Shown here in pieces: positions 1 to 10,176 of a stretch of DNA of 64,000 nt. Origin of the DNA: Thauera sp. K11 (GTDB lineage: Bacteria; Pseudomonadota; Gammaproteobacteria; Burkholderiales; Rhodocyclaceae); assembly GCF_002354895.1 (NCBI RefSeq), contig NZ_CP023439.1, positions 1,116,001 through 1,180,000 of the forward strand, read 5' to 3'. Below the pieces are notes generated by a model. That model saw only the letters and a program-made list of their open reading frames with translations. It was not told the DNA's origin and did no database searches. Position 1 is the stretch's first letter, and each line of letters starts with the position of its first letter. The position numbers and the translations under genes were made by a program.

Positions 1-1644
1 GCCGCGCTGGCCGGCGGGGTGGCGGCGCTCGATGCCATCGGCACCATCATCGACAACGATGCCCCGGCAGCGGTGGACGGCCTGCCGATCCTGAGCGTGG
101 CCGACGTCCAGGTGCAGGAGGCGCCCGGCGGCGCCACCGCCGTGTTCACGCTGAACCTGTCCAGCCCGACGGCCGCGGCGGTCAGCGGGCAGTTCGCGGT
201 CGTGGCCGGCACGGCCAGCGCCGGGGCGGACTTCACGCCCGTCTCCGGTACGTTCCTCATCGAGCCGGGCCAGAGCGCGTTCACCGTCGAGGTTCCCATC
301 CTCGACGATGCGCTCGACGAGCCCACCGAAACCTTCGTGCTGCGGCTCTCCGAAATCAGTAACGCCGGTTTTGCAGGAACGGATACGGAACTGTGGGCGA
401 TTGGCGAGATTGTGGATGATGACGTCACCCCGGGTGTTGCCGTTGCGGCCGGTGGGGATCTCGAGGTTGCCGAAGGCCAGGCTTTCGGGCGCACCGTGAA
501 TTTCACCGATGGCGCCGACGCAGGCGCAAATGGCTGGACCTACGAAATCGACTGGGATGGCGATGGCCTGGCCGACGAAACCGGAAGTCTCGCCCCTGGC
601 AACAGCAGTTTCGACATCAGTCATGTCTATCCGGATGGTCCGGCCGCGACCGTAGTCACGGTGAAGGTGATCGACGAAGCGGGTATGGATGAAGCCAGCG
701 CAAGCTTCACTGTGGCGGTAACCAACGTTGCGCCGGTTATTGCACTGACCGGTGCCGGCAGCGTCGACGAAGGCAGCGCTTACATGCTGAACTTCGGCAC
801 GCTGGCCGACCCGGGTGCGGACGCCGCCACCGAGTTCGCCGCGCTTGGTGGCAACGCCAGCCACACCTATGCCGATGACGGCAATTACGGCATCACCCTC
901 AGCGTCACCGACGAGGACGGCAGCTTCGTCGCCGGCAGCAAGTCGGTCACCGTCGAAGGGAACGTGCTGCCGCCGGAGACGGTGCGCATCGGCGAGGCGC
1001 CGACGCGGGTCACCTCGGGCAATCCGAACGCGATCGCCGACGCCTGGCTGGGGGACAAGGTCTCCGCCATCGTCCACAAGGCCGATGCCACCGATACGGG
1101 CGAGGCGTGGAGCGCGGTCAATTTCAGCGGAACGAACGCCACCACGCTCGCCGGCGTCGATCATTACTCCGGCGACCTGGGCGTCAGCGGCCAGTCCGCC
1201 GCCACCAGCAGCGTGCGGCAGGAAATCGACGGCCGCGAAGTGCTGCGCATCGAACTGGGACAGGCCGCGAGCAAGGTCACCGTCGATCTGTCGCGCTTCT
1301 ACCTCAACGACGACGGCACGCTCCATGCCGAAAGCGGGCGTCTGCGCCTGCTCGACGCCAGCGGCAACGTGGTGGACGAAGCCACGTTCGTCGCCGATTC
1401 GACCACCGGCGGCAAGACCGTGAGCCTGGATTCGACGGCGGACTTCACCGCCGTCGAAATCAGCGCCGGGGCCTACGACGGGACGGACTTCGTGTTCGGC
1501 GCCTACGCCGGCGCGGGGGGCGGTTTCGCCACCGGCGTCTATGCCGACGGTGCCGGGCTCCACGGCAGTGACTTCCTGGTGAACTGGGTGGAGTTCGAGT
1601 TCCAGCCGGTGGGGACATTGCAGCCGAACCCGCTCGATCTTTGA
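1..1644 (+). CDS. Calx-beta/PKD-domain surface protein, C-terminal part (5' end outside window)
   Basis: The reading frame is open from the first base, so this is the C-terminal ~547 residues of a larger, probably secreted or surface protein. Near the start is a Calx-beta-like module (roughly residues 30-135) with the acidic loop DDALDEPTE and closing EIVDDD. Two PKD/Ig-like modules follow (about 140-320), containing the DWDGDGLAD calcium-binding-like loop and two HxYxDG/DD-type turns. The last ~220 residues form an Asp/Gly/Ala-rich beta domain that I cannot name. No GGxGxDxxx RTX nonapeptides and no PEP-CTERM tail are visible, so the export route is not shown. Codon use between about 345 and 740 looks less GC-biased than its flanks. 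An adhesin or extracellular matrix role is inferred from domain type only. Confidence 0.75.
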   Translation, partial: AALAGGVAALDAIGTIIDNDAPAAVDGLPILSVADVQVQEAPGGATAVFTLNLSSPTAAAVSGQFAVVAGTASAGADFTPVSGTFLIEPGQSAFTVEVPILDDALDEPTETFVLRLSEISNAGFAGTDTELWAIGEIVDDDVTPGVAVAAGGDLEVAEGQAFGRTVNFTDGADAGANGWTYEIDWDGDGLADETGSLAPGNSSFDISHVYPDGPAATVVTVKVIDEAGMDEASASFTVAVTNVAPVIALTGAGSVDEGSAYMLNFGTLADPGADAATEFAALGGNASHTYADDGNYGITLSVTDEDGSFVAGSKSVTVEGNVLPPETVRIGEAPTRVTSGNPNAIADAWLGDKVSAIVHKADATDTGEAWSAVNFSGTNATTLAGVDHYSGDLGVSGQSAATSSVRQEIDGREVLRIELGQAASKVTVDLSRFYLNDDGTLHAESGRLRLLDASGNVVDEATFVADSTTGGKTVSLDSTADFTAVEISAGAYDGTDFVFGAYAGAGGGFATGVYADGAGLHGSDFLVNWVEFEFQPVGTLQPNPLDL

Positions 1645-1777
1645 TGCGACGGGGCGGGCGCGTCGGCGTATTTGACGGTCCCGCCCCGGCTGGAACACAA
1701 GCCATTGAAAGCAATTGATTTTATATCTGGCGCCGATCTTGCTTGAGCGTCAGGCAGAAACCCTTACCGGAGGTCGC

Positions 1778-2422
1778 ATGTTGCCCACTACCCTGAAGAA
1801 ACTGGGTGCCGCCGCAGTCCTGGCCGCAGCGCTGGCTGCGCCCGCATCCGCTGCCGTGCTGGTCCAGCAACGCCCCGCGGACGGCGGACCGGGCTTTCTC
1901 TCGGCCAACAGCGTGGGCTACCAGAACGGAGACACGTTCGTCCTGGGCGGCGACAGCGAACTGCAAGGCATCGCCTGGTGGGGGACGGAGGCCGGCCCGG
2001 ACGGATTCGTGGTCCGTCTCTTCGATTCGCTGGCGGGGGGTGCCGCGCCGCTGGTCACCTACCTGGGCGCGGTGAATCGGGAACTGGCGGATCCGGCGAT
2101 CCACGACGACGGCCAGAACCCCCTCTACCGCTACTGGATCGACGGCCTGTCGTTCTCCCTGGCGGGCGGGATCACCTACCTGCTGTCGGTCGGCAACGAA
2201 GACGTCGAGTGGTTCTGGCAGACGGGCCTTCCCAACGGCTCCAGCCAATGGCGCGGCGACGACGGCGACGACTGGACGGAGGACGCGTTCGACCTCGCCT
2301 TCGCGATCGACGGCCAGCGGACGCCTGTCAACCCGGTGCCCGAACCCGGCGTGCTCGCGCTCCTCGGCGTCGCCGGCCTGGCCGCCGCACTGGCCGGACG
2401 CCGCCGCAAAGCGACGGCCTGA
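1778..2422 (+). CDS. PEP-CTERM sorting domain protein
   Basis: A 214-residue exported protein. The start at 1778 is chosen because GGAGG lies five bases upstream and it leads directly into a signal peptide (basic MLPTTLKK, then an Ala/Leu-rich core ending ASA). An upstream in-frame ATG at 1715 would put extra residues before the signal. The C-terminus has the PEP-CTERM layout: motif VPEPG, a hydrophobic Ala/Leu helix and a final RRRK cluster. Such proteins are known to be processed by an exosortase and are tied to exopolysaccharide; no exosortase gene is in this window. The central beta-rich domain is not recognised. Confidence 0.85.
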   Translation: MLPTTLKKLGAAAVLAAALAAPASAAVLVQQRPADGGPGFLSANSVGYQNGDTFVLGGDSELQGIAWWGTEAGPDGFVVRLFDSLAGGAAPLVTYLGAVNRELADPAIHDDGQNPLYRYWIDGLSFSLAGGITYLLSVGNEDVEWFWQTGLPNGSSQWRGDDGDDWTEDAFDLAFAIDGQRTPVNPVPEPGVLALLGVAGLAAALAGRRRKATA

Positions 2423-2474
2423 ACCGCACCCTTCGTTCGACTTCCCGCGCCCGGGGCCGGCAACGCGATCTCGT

Positions 2475-3257
2475 CTAGGCTCGCGCCTTTTCCGCGGCCT
2501 CGAGAAAGTCCTGCATGATCGGGCTGCCGTCCAGCAGGTCGCCGTTGCCGCTGTGGAACTCCGGGTGCCACTGGCAACCGAAAAGGTAGCCGGCGCCTTG
2601 CCAGCGGATGGCTTCGATCACCCCGTCGCCGACCGAGCGCGCCTCGACCACCAGGTCGGCGCCGAGTTCGCGCACAGCCTGGTGATGGATGCTATTGACG
2701 CGGCCGCCCCCGACTTTCGGATAGATCTGCGCAAGCCGGCTGCCGGACGCGAACTCGATGGCATGGTGGTGGTTGTCGTACAGGTCGCCGTCGCGATGCG
2801 CGACTGCCCCGGGCACGTATTCGGCGATGTCCTGCCACAGCGTCCCGCCGCAGGCGACGTTGATGAGCTGCGCTCCGCGGCATACGCCCAGCACCGGTTT
2901 GCCCTGGATCACGAACTCCCACAGCAGTTCGATCTCGTAGAGATCGCGTATGCGGTCGCCGCTCCATTCCGGGCGCAGCGGATCCTCGTGGTAGGTCGTG
3001 GGGCTGACGTCGGCTCCGCCCTGCAGCACCAGACCGTCCAGCGTGGTGACGTAGTCGCGCACGGAGATCTGTGCCCGGCGCAGCCCGAGGTGTTCGCCGA
3101 TGGTCGGGACCATCAATGCGAGCGCGCCGTGCGACATGATCCAGTGCGCCATCGACTGCTCGAGATATTGGAGGGTCTTGCCCGGGAAGCCGAGCTCGGG
3201 CGGGGGGCTGTGCATCAGGCGGGCCGACAGGCCGATGCGCAGCGGTGTTCGGCTCAC
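2475..3257 (-). CDS. Gamma-glutamyl hydrolase, class I amidotransferase-like (peptidase C26)
   Basis: A 260-residue PuuD-like enzyme expected to hydrolyse gamma-glutamyl amide bonds in the cytoplasm. It shows the nucleophile elbow GVCRGAQ (Cys126) and the His-Glu pair in WHPEF (His231, Glu233), plus the family motif LQGGADVSP near residue 80. The GTG start at 3257 overlaps the stop of the upstream ligase gene in a GTGA junction, so translation is probably coupled. An earlier ATG at 3287 would overlap the ligase by 34 bases. Its place behind a gamma-glutamyl ligase suggests the two make and break the same conjugate. The substrate is unknown. Confidence 0.88.
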   Translation of the reverse strand: MSRTPLRIGLSARLMHSPPPELGFPGKTLQYLEQSMAHWIMSHGALALMVPTIGEHLGLRRAQISVRDYVTTLDGLVLQGGADVSPTTYHEDPLRPEWSGDRIRDLYEIELLWEFVIQGKPVLGVCRGAQLINVACGGTLWQDIAEYVPGAVAHRDGDLYDNHHHAIEFASGSRLAQIYPKVGGGRVNSIHHQAVRELGADLVVEARSVGDGVIEAIRWQGAGYLFGCQWHPEFHSGNGDLLDGSPIMQDFLEAAEKARA

Positions 3258-4381
3258 ATCTCGCCTCCCTGCGTCCAGCGGGCACACTGCGCCATCACGA
3301 CTTCGGCCAGCGGGGCCCGGCTCGTGCGCTGCTCGCGCAGCCAGCGCGCATCATTGCGGCCGGCGCGTACGTCGGCGAGCAAGGATGCAAGGGCGCCGTC
3401 GGTGCCCAGTTCGATGGCGTGCTGTTCGATGGACCCGAAGCTGGCCGCGATTTCGTCCGCGATGGGGATGTGCGCGTGGGTTTCCGGGTGGACGTAGATG
3501 CCGGCGTAGCCGAAACGGCAAGCCTGGAAGCGGTTGAACGTGTAGACGAGATAGTCGTCTTCCGCGAAGCGGAACGGCCGCTCGATCATCAGGTAGCGCG
3601 CCAGGGTCTGGATGTAGGCAGCGATGGCCGCAGCCCGCCGCACGGTCAGCGGGGTGTCCATGACCCGGATCTCGATCGTGCCGTACTCGGGCTTGGGCCG
3701 GATATCCCAGTAGAAGTCCTTCATGCTGCTGACCACGCCGGTGCCGGTCATCTTGTCGAAGTAGCGCTCGAAGTCGCTCCAGGTCTCGATGAACGGGGCG
3801 CGGCCGGACAGCGGGAATGCGAGCACCGAATTCAGCCGGGCGGACTCGAAGCCGGTGTCCCGCCCCTGGACGAAGGGAGACGAGGCCGACAGCGCGATCA
3901 GGTGGGGGATGTAGCGGGACAGGCCATGCAGCAGGTAGAGCGCGATGTCGGGACTGGGGCAGCCGACGTGCACATGCTGGCCGAAGACGGTGAATTGCTT
4001 GGCGAGGTAGCCGTAGAGGTCGGACAGGTAGTGAAAGCGCGGGCCGTCGAAGATCCGCTGCTCGCCCCAGTCCTGGAAGGCGTGCGTGCCGCCGCCGCAG
4101 ATGCCGATGTTGAGCTTGCGTGCCGCGGCGGCGAGCGCATCGCGCAGTGATTCGAGCTGTGCGCACACCATGTCGTGGTCGTCGCAGACGCGTGTGGACA
4201 GCTCGATCATCGAGTTCGTCATCTCGGGTTTCACCTCGCCCTGCAGGTCGGTGCGGGACAAAGCCCGCAGCAGGTCTTCGGCGACGGGGGCGAGATCGTA
4301 GTCGTGCGTGCTGACGAGCTGCAGCTCGAGTTCCACGCCGATGGAAAGCGCGCGCGAGGAGGCAAAGGCATCGAGGCTCAT
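3254..4381 (-). CDS. Carboxylate-amine ligase, YbdK / glutamate-cysteine ligase type 2 family
   Basis: A 375-residue glutamine-synthetase-fold ligase of the GCS2 family. Members make a gamma-glutamyl amide from glutamate and an amine with ATP. The N-terminal signature GVELELQ (from about residue 15) and the internal GGGTHAF and GQHVHVG motifs fit the family, and the length matches YbdK-type enzymes. The start codon overlaps the antiporter stop in ATGA, and its own stop overlaps the hydrolase start in GTGA. All three genes therefore form one coupled operon. Family members often have weak glutamate-cysteine ligase activity, and the real acceptor amine cannot be read from the sequence. Confidence 0.88.
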   Translation of the reverse strand: MSLDAFASSRALSIGVELELQLVSTHDYDLAPVAEDLLRALSRTDLQGEVKPEMTNSMIELSTRVCDDHDMVCAQLESLRDALAAAARKLNIGICGGGTHAFQDWGEQRIFDGPRFHYLSDLYGYLAKQFTVFGQHVHVGCPSPDIALYLLHGLSRYIPHLIALSASSPFVQGRDTGFESARLNSVLAFPLSGRAPFIETWSDFERYFDKMTGTGVVSSMKDFYWDIRPKPEYGTIEIRVMDTPLTVRRAAAIAAYIQTLARYLMIERPFRFAEDDYLVYTFNRFQACRFGYAGIYVHPETHAHIPIADEIAASFGSIEQHAIELGTDGALASLLADVRAGRNDARWLREQRTSRAPLAEVVMAQCARWTQGGEM

Positions 4382-5580
4382 GAAGTTTCTTCCGTACGGG
4401 TTTCCCGGCTGCGGAGCAGGGCCCAGCGCGTGGCGATGGCGCCGAACAGGCCGAGCACCACGACCATGCCCAGCACGACGGGCTGCAGTTGCTCGCCGAA
4501 CTCGGGATAGAGGAGCCGAACGTCCTCCACCTGCAGGAGCGCCAGTACCGACAAAGGCATCAGCGCGACACCGAGGGCCACGCTCTTGCGGTAGTCGAGC
4601 CCGCTGCTGGGGCCGAATGCGAACACCCCGGCGAGCTTGCCGAGGGCGCGGGCGAGAATCGCCACCACGGCGAGGCCCGCGCCAGCCATGAGCTGGCCCA
4701 TGCTCGCCGCCGATCCGGCGAGCATGAAGGTGACGATCACCAGGATGCCGCCCACGCTGCCGAACTGCGTCGGCCACAGATGGGGGCGCGGGTCGAACCA
4801 TTTGACCAGGGCGCCGCCGATCAGCGGGGCGAGCACGACCGGAAGGCGGAGGGCGCTCAGGATGGGCATCGCCACCAGCATGAGGGCGATGATGGCCGCC
4901 AGCCCCTGTTCGGACGCCGGATCCACGATCTTGCGCAGTGCGGTGTAGGCGCCCGCGATGAGCACGCCGCAGGCGATGGACCCCACCAGCAGGTAGAGCG
5001 GATGCAGCAGGGCGAGAAAACCGCCGCCGTGCGTCCCGTGCAGCCCGCCCATCACGAGCTTGAGCAGCACGACGGAGGCGGCTGCGTTGAGGGCGCACAA
5101 TGCGAGCAGCCGGTCGGTCACCTGGCCGCTGGCGCGCTGCTCCGCGGCCACCCGCATCACCACGATGGGCGAGGTGCCGACGGCGACGGCTGCGACGGCC
5201 AGCGCCAGCGCCGTGCCGACGCCGATCGCCCGCAGGGCGCCGAAGGTCAGCATGAAGCTGAGCGCGATCTCGGTCAGGCTTGCCGCCAGCACCCACGGGT
5301 TGGCGCGGAACCACCGTACGTCCAGGCGTATGCCCAGCTCGAACAGCAGCAGGACGAGGCACAGATCGAGCACGCTGCGATAGGTCGTGAGGGCGGTCGT
5401 ATCGAACCAGCCCAGCAGCATCGGCCCGAGCAACAGCCCGGCAGCCGCATAGCCGCTCACGCCGGGCAGTTTTGCGCGCCGGCATGCTTCGCCCGCCAGG
5501 GCGGTCAGGATCAGGGCGAGCCCGACGTGGAAGAGGGCGCCGAAGCGCAATGGCCATTCCGGCCAGACAGCAATATCCAT
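4378..5580 (-). CDS. Cation:proton antiporter, Kef/CPA2-type membrane domain
   Basis: A polytopic inner-membrane protein of about 400 residues with roughly a dozen hydrophobic segments. Features include [11 protein letters not shown] near the N-terminus, the [13 protein letters not shown] segment and a central [13 protein letters not shown] helix, as in CPA2 Na+/H+ or K+/H+ exchangers. It ends soon after the last helix and lacks the cytosolic TrkA-N domain of full KefB/KefC. The ATG at 5580 is preferred because it gives a usual short N-terminus; an ATG at 5616 would add 12 residues, and neither has a strong ribosome site. It is first gene of the ligase/hydrolase operon, and the stop overlaps the ligase start. 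Confidence 0.82.
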   Translation of the reverse strand: MDIAVWPEWPLRFGALFHVGLALILTALAGEACRRAKLPGVSGYAAAGLLLGPMLLGWFDTTALTTYRSVLDLCLVLLLFELGIRLDVRWFRANPWVLAASLTEIALSFMLTFGALRAIGVGTALALAVAAVAVGTSPIVVMRVAAEQRASGQVTDRLLALCALNAAASVVLLKLVMGGLHGTHGGGFLALLHPLYLLVGSIACGVLIAGAYTALRKIVDPASEQGLAAIIALMLVAMPILSALRLPVVLAPLIGGALVKWFDPRPHLWPTQFGSVGGILVIVTFMLAGSAASMGQLMAGAGLAVVAILARALGKLAGVFAFGPSSGLDYRKSVALGVALMPLSVLALLQVEDVRLLYPEFGEQLQPVVLGMVVVLGLFGAIATRWALLRSRETRTEETS

Positions 5581-5979
5581 CGGGATGATTCCGGGGAAAG
5601 ACAACGGCCGTGACATCCCGGGAAGTCTGCCTTGCGCAGGACCGCTCGGGCAGCCGGAGTGAGGTTCGCACTTATATATTCACGAAAATATAGTGTATCC
5701 AAATCCGGGCAGGCAACCTTTATTGCACCGCACCACCCGCCGGTTTCCATCGCCGGAGACGTATCGGGGGCCGGCCTGCGGCCCTCGCGGCGGCGTGCAG
5801 CGCGGGCCGATGCAAGGGTCGGGGCATGCCGGCGAGGAGGCCGGCCGGGGCGTCTTTTCACGCGGGCGATTGTCCGCCGGCGCGCCGGACACATCTTCGC
5901 CCTGTGCTAGAATTTTCGCCTCTTGCCGGGCGGATCAAGCATGTCCGTCTTCCTCGGCGACGCTTTGCATGGACTCGAA
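5581..5979. other. Intergenic region between divergent antiporter and surE operons
   Basis: About 400 bases with no supported gene. The antiporter side has an AT-rich patch around 5670-5700 with TATATA and TATATT elements on the minus strand that could hold its promoter. The centre is GC-rich with short GCCGGC palindromes near 5830-5850. The surE side carries an extended -10 promoter, listed separately. Short open frames here overlap each other and show no recognisable protein. Confidence 0.6.
5905..5913 (+). promoter_or_regulatory. Extended -10 promoter for surE-pcm-nlpD-rpoS
   Basis: TGCTAGAAT gives a TG-n-TAGAAT extended -10 element about 67 bases before the surE start. The -35 region 17 bases upstream (CCGGAC) is poor, which is common for extended -10 promoters. 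Inferred from sequence only. Confidence 0.55.
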
Positions 5980-6723
5980 ATGCGTATTCTGGTCAGTAAC
6001 GACGACGGTTATTTCGCCCCCGGGATCGCGGCGCTTGCGGAAGCCCTTGGCTCGATAGGCGAGGTCACGGTCGTTGCCCCCGAGCGCGACCGCAGCGGCG
6101 CCAGCAATTCGCTGACGCTGGACCGCCCGCTGTCGTTGCGCCGTGCCGCGAACGGCTTCCATTTCGTGAACGGCACGCCGACCGACTGCGTGCATCTGGC
6201 AGTCACCGGCATGCTCGATCATCTGCCCGACATGGTCGTGTCCGGCGTCAACCATGGCGCCAACATGGGCGACGACACGGTGTATTCCGGCACCGTGGCG
6301 GCGGCCACCGAGGGTTTTCTGCTGGGCGTGCCGTCGATCGCGGTGTCGCTGGTGAGCAAGTCGGCGTCCGACTTTTCGGCTGCGGCCAGGGTGGCGCGCG
6401 ATCTCGCCGAACGCTTCATGCGTGCCCCCTTCCGCCAGCCGGTGCTGCTCAACGTGAATGTGCCGGACGTTCCCTACGACAGCCTGCGCGAGATCAAGGT
6501 CACGCGCCTGGGCAAGCGCCACAAGGCCGAACCAGTGGTGCGCAGCGTGACGCCGCGCAACGAGACGGTCTACTGGGTCGGCGCTGCCGGCGGTGCGGCC
6601 GACGCCGGCGAGGGGACCGACTTCCATGCGGTTGCGAACGGCTACGTGTCGGTGACGCCGCTGCAACTGGACCTGACCCACACCGGGCTCCTCGCCCCGG
6701 TCTCCGACTGGTTGAAGCTGTGA
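5980..6723 (+). CDS. surE: 5'/3'-nucleotidase SurE
   Basis: A 247-residue metal-dependent nucleoside monophosphate phosphatase associated with stationary-phase survival. It begins with the hallmark [11 protein letters not shown], whose two Asp residues bind metal. It also has [19 protein letters not shown] and the [12 protein letters not shown] loop of the family. The start at 5980 is set by the conserved N-terminus; in-frame ATGs further upstream add non-homologous residues. It is first in the surE-pcm-nlpD-rpoS operon, and its stop overlaps the next start. Confidence 0.97.
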   Translation: MRILVSNDDGYFAPGIAALAEALGSIGEVTVVAPERDRSGASNSLTLDRPLSLRRAANGFHFVNGTPTDCVHLAVTGMLDHLPDMVVSGVNHGANMGDDTVYSGTVAAATEGFLLGVPSIAVSLVSKSASDFSAAARVARDLAERFMRAPFRQPVLLNVNVPDVPYDSLREIKVTRLGKRHKAEPVVRSVTPRNETVYWVGAAGGAADAGEGTDFHAVANGYVSVTPLQLDLTHTGLLAPVSDWLKL

Positions 6724-7373
6724 CGATGCGCGCTGCGGATGCCGGGCAGGCCACGCGCGCGCGCGCGCGCATGGTCGAGCGCCTGCGCGGGCAGGGCATC
6801 CGCGACGAGCGTGTGCTGGCCGCGATGCAGGTGGTGCCGCGCCACCAGTTCGTCGAGGAAGGGCTCGCCTACAGCGCGTACGACGACACGCCGCTGCCGA
6901 TCGGTTTTCAGCAGACGATCTCGCAGCCCTTCGTGGTGGCGCGGATGATCGAGCTGCTCCGCGCCGGGCGCGAACTCGGCAAGACGCTCGAGGTGGGTGC
7001 CGGCTGCGGCTATCAGGCCGCCGTGCTCGCCCAGCTTGCCACCGAGGTCTATGCGGTGGAACGGATCCGGCCGCTGCTCGATCGGGCGCGTGCAAACCTG
7101 CGTCCCTTGCGCCTGCCCAACGTACGGCTGAAACTTGCCGACGGTAGTCTGGGGCTGGCGGAGGCGGCCCCGTTCGACAGCATCATCGTCGCTGCGGCCG
7201 CAATCGGTCTGCCGCAGGCGCTGAAGGAACAACTCGCCCCGGGCGGCCGTCTGATCGTCCCGGTAGGCTCGTCGGAGCAGCGCCTGCTGCTCGTCGAGCG
7301 ACAAGGAAACATGTTCAGGGAAAGCTGGCACGAGGCGGTACGCTTCGTCCCGCTCCTTGCTGGTACGGAATGA
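6720..7373 (+). CDS. pcm: Protein-L-isoaspartate O-methyltransferase
   Basis: A 217-residue SAM-dependent methyltransferase that repairs isoaspartyl residues in aged proteins. The SAM-binding motif I reads [15 protein letters not shown], and the family segments [12 protein letters not shown] and [12 protein letters not shown] are present. The GTG at 6720 overlaps the surE stop in GTGA; an ATG at 6726 is the alternative and removes two residues. The C-terminus overlaps nlpD by four bases. Its position between surE and nlpD is the usual one in proteobacteria. Confidence 0.96.
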   Translation: MTMRAADAGQATRARARMVERLRGQGIRDERVLAAMQVVPRHQFVEEGLAYSAYDDTPLPIGFQQTISQPFVVARMIELLRAGRELGKTLEVGAGCGYQAAVLAQLATEVYAVERIRPLLDRARANLRPLRLPNVRLKLADGSLGLAEAAPFDSIIVAAAAIGLPQALKEQLAPGGRLIVPVGSSEQRLLLVERQGNMFRESWHEAVRFVPLLAGTE

Positions 7374-8266
7374 AAGACATCGAACGATTCACGAAACAAA
7401 GGCGGGTGGCCGCCGCGCTCCTGGTCGCGGCGGCGGTGTCGTCCGGTTGCGCGTCGCGGGTGACGGCGCCCGTGCATGACAGCGTGCCGCCTCCTTCGGC
7501 GGCGCCGCAGGCGCCTGCGGCAGGCGTACACGTCGTGCGCCCGGGTGACACCCTGCTCGCCATCGCGCGCCAGTATGGCCAGACGGTGGCCAGCCTGGCA
7601 GCCTGGAATGGCCTCACCGATCCGAACCAGATCCACGTGGGGCAGAGCCTGCGCGTGGCGCCTCCCGGTCAGGATGCCGGCGGCGAGGTCGCCACGGCGA
7701 TTCCGGTGGCGCCCGGCGGCGTGGCGGTGGCACCGGTTCCGGCCACGCCGGGCGATGCCGCCGCCGTAGTGCCCATCAAGCAGACACCGATCGGCGGTCG
7801 TCAGCCTTACTCGGACGAGGCGTGGGCGAAGCTGAGTCCCAATGGCGCGGCAGTCCAGCCGGCCACGCCCGCGCCCGCGGTGGTGCCGCCGGCGCAGGGC
7901 AATGGCGATTGGCTGTGGCCGGCAAAGGGCAAGCCGATCGCCGGCTTCAACGAGACGACGAACAAGGGCGTCGACATCGCCGGCAGCCTCGGCGACCCGG
8001 TCTATGCCTCGGCCGCCGGCAAGGTGGTGTATGCCGGCAGCGGTTTGCGCGGTTACGGAAAGCTGGTTGTCATCAAGCATAACCAGGAGTACAACTCCGT
8101 CTACGCTCATAACCAGAAGCTGCTCGTGAAGGAGGACGACGTTGTCGCCAAGGGGCAGCAGATCGCGGAACTTGGAAATACCGAAGCCGATCGCCCGAAG
8201 CTGCATTTCGAGATTCGCAAACAGGGCAAGGCGGTCGATCCGATGAAGTATCTCCCGGCACGCTGA
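7370..8266 (+). CDS. nlpD: Murein hydrolase activator lipoprotein NlpD
   Basis: A 298-residue lipoprotein with lipobox VSSGC (Cys27), a LysM domain at about residues 54-97 ([15 protein letters not shown]) and a C-terminal M23/LytM domain at about 190-297. The LytM domain looks degenerate: it reads [13 protein letters not shown] where active enzymes keep a zinc His, as in E. coli NlpD. It is therefore expected to activate an amidase (AmiC in E. coli) at the septum rather than cut peptidoglycan. The start overlaps the pcm stop in ATGA. A Pro/Ala/Val-rich linker joins the two domains. Confidence 0.95.
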   Translation: MKDIERFTKQRRVAAALLVAAAVSSGCASRVTAPVHDSVPPPSAAPQAPAAGVHVVRPGDTLLAIARQYGQTVASLAAWNGLTDPNQIHVGQSLRVAPPGQDAGGEVATAIPVAPGGVAVAPVPATPGDAAAVVPIKQTPIGGRQPYSDEAWAKLSPNGAAVQPATPAPAVVPPAQGNGDWLWPAKGKPIAGFNETTNKGVDIAGSLGDPVYASAAGKVVYAGSGLRGYGKLVVIKHNQEYNSVYAHNQKLLVKEDDVVAKGQQIAELGNTEADRPKLHFEIRKQGKAVDPMKYLPAR

Positions 8267-8277
8267 AGGAGTGATGG

Positions 8278-9213
8278 ATGGAAGAACCGGTCGAGCTGGA
8301 CGATCTCGAAAGTCAGGAGCCGGATCTTCCGCTGGAGGTGGAAGTCTTCGTCAGCCAGCAAGGCCAGGTCACCGAGAACGACTTCCTCAGCGATGTCACG
8401 CAGCTCTACCTCAATGAAATAGGCGCCAATCCGCTGCTGACCGCCGAAGAGGAACTGCGCCTGGCCAGGCTGGTGCGCATCGGCGACTTCGAGTCCAGGC
8501 AGACGATGATCGAACGCAACCTGCGGCTGGTCGTCAACATCGCCAAGCATTACCTCAACCGCGGCATTCCGCTGCTCGACCTGGTCGAAGAAGGCAACCT
8601 CGGCCTCATGCACGCGCTGGAAAAGTTCGATCCCGAGCGCGGCTTCCGCTTCTCCACCTACGCCACCTGGTGGATACGCCAGAACATCGAGCGCGCGATC
8701 ATGAACCAGTCGCGCACGATCCGGCTGCCGGTCCACGTCGTCAAGGAACTCAACCAGGTCCTGCGCGCGCAGCGCTCGCTGGAGGCGGCCTCGAATGGCG
8801 AATCCACGCTGGAGGACATCGCGCGGCGGTTGAACAAGACGGTCGACGAGGTGCGCGCCGTGCTGGCGCTGAGCGAGCATACGGCCTCGCTCGATGCGCC
8901 GCTGGACATCGACCCGACCTTGTCGATCGGCGAGTCGCTCGCCGACGAGCACGTCGAGACGCCGGACCTGCAGATCCATTCGTCCGAGGTCGAGCAACTG
9001 GTGCGCGAATGGATCAAGATGCTCAGCGACAAGCAGCGCCTGGTGATCCTGCACCGCTACGGCATAGACGAATGCGAACTGCTGACGCTGGAAGAACTGG
9101 CGTTGCGCCTGGATCTCACCCGCGAGCGCGTGCGCCAGATCCAGCTCGAGGCGCTCGGCCAGCTCCGGCGCATCCTCAAGCGCCGCGGCATCAGCCGCGA
9201 CGCGCTGCTGTAA
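8278..9213 (+). CDS. rpoS: RNA polymerase sigma factor RpoS
   Basis: A 311-residue sigma-70 family group 2 factor for stationary phase and general stress. Region 1.2 (QLYLNEIGANPLLT), region 2 with the -10 reading helix (FRFSTYATWWIRQNIERAI), region 3 (LEDIARRLNKT) and region 4 with helix-turn-helix LDLTRERVRQIQLEAL are all in order. The ATG at 8278 follows AAGGAG with seven bases of spacing. It is the last gene of its operon and directly downstream of nlpD, the gene that commonly carries an additional rpoS promoter in related bacteria. Confidence 0.97.
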   Translation: MEEPVELDDLESQEPDLPLEVEVFVSQQGQVTENDFLSDVTQLYLNEIGANPLLTAEEELRLARLVRIGDFESRQTMIERNLRLVVNIAKHYLNRGIPLLDLVEEGNLGLMHALEKFDPERGFRFSTYATWWIRQNIERAIMNQSRTIRLPVHVVKELNQVLRAQRSLEAASNGESTLEDIARRLNKTVDEVRAVLALSEHTASLDAPLDIDPTLSIGESLADEHVETPDLQIHSSEVEQLVREWIKMLSDKQRLVILHRYGIDECELLTLEELALRLDLTRERVRQIQLEALGQLRRILKRRGISRDALL

Positions 9214-9243
9214 CCCCTTCCGCCTTCGCGCGCTGCGGGGCCT

Positions 9244-10083
9244 TCATGCCGGCGGAAACACGCGCCGGTAGAGCGCCCGGCTCGTGTAGGCCATCATCGG
9301 CAATGTATACAGCAGCAGCGGCAGCAGCCATGCGCTCAGCAGCATCACGACGGCAAGCAGCAGCGCCCAGCACATCATCGCGGGAAAGCGGCCGAATACC
9401 GCCCGGACGCTGGCCACGACGCCCGACACCAGGTTGGCTCGCCGGTCGTGGATCAGCGGGATGGAAAAGGCCGACACGCAGAACAGGATGAAGGCGAGGC
9501 CCGCCCCCATCAACGAACTGAAGCCGACGAAGCTCGTCACCGACCCGTCGGCCCGTGCAAGCTGCTGAAAGCCCTGGGGCGTCTGGCCGACCATGAAGCC
9601 ATACAGCGTACCCGCGTCGGTGAGCCAGATCAGCAGCAGCAGCGCGCAGACGAAGGACACCACCCAGCCGCCTCGCGGCATGCTGCGGAACCCGTGCCAC
9701 ACTTCGGCCGCGCCGGGTTTGCGTCCGCCCTCGCGGCAGTCGGCGACGGCGAAGAAACCGGCCAGCAGCGCGGGGCCGAGCAGCACGAATCCCCCCGCGA
9801 CGGACAGGCTGAGCGGTGCGATGGACAGCAGTTCCAGCGTCACGAAAAGCGCGGCGCCGATCGCGGCGAAGACGGCGGCGCAGGCGACGCTGAGTGCCGC
9901 CGTGGCGCGGAACATCGCATGCCCCTCGCGCAGCGAGGCGGCGATGTCGCGCACGCCGATGCGCGCCGGACGCAGGTCGGCGGTGGGATCCAGGCCGAGC
10001 GCGAGCGCCAGGCCGAGGACGGCGGACGGCATATCCTGTCCGTCCAGTTGCGGAAACGACTCGAGCAGCGATGTGACGATCAT
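9244..10083 (-). CDS. DUF2189-type integral membrane protein
   Basis: A 279-residue inner-membrane protein with about six hydrophobic helices, resembling the DUF2189 family of unknown function. The conserved-looking block ADCREGGRKPGAAEVWHGF lies between helices. The start at 10083 is preferred over 10149 because GGAGGAG lies just upstream, whereas the longer version begins with a low-complexity Gly/Ala/Arg run. It converges on rpoS with only 30 bases between the stops and is separated from mltB by about 90 bases. Confidence 0.75.
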   Translation of the reverse strand: MIVTSLLESFPQLDGQDMPSAVLGLALALGLDPTADLRPARIGVRDIAASLREGHAMFRATAALSVACAAVFAAIGAALFVTLELLSIAPLSLSVAGGFVLLGPALLAGFFAVADCREGGRKPGAAEVWHGFRSMPRGGWVVSFVCALLLLIWLTDAGTLYGFMVGQTPQGFQQLARADGSVTSFVGFSSLMGAGLAFILFCVSAFSIPLIHDRRANLVSGVVASVRAVFGRFPAMMCWALLLAVVMLLSAWLLPLLLYTLPMMAYTSRALYRRVFPPA

Positions 10084-10176
10084 GGCGCCTCCTCCCCCGA
10101 CGCCGCGATTGTCGGCTGCGGCCGGGCGCCCCGCCTTGACCCGCATCACTTCGCCGGCCCGCCTTGCGGGCCGGTG

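Noticed and set aside
1651..1687. Terminator after the partial surface protein gene (GGGGCGGG / CCCGCCCC)
   Set aside because: The eight-base arms are separated by more than 20 bases and are not followed by a T-run.
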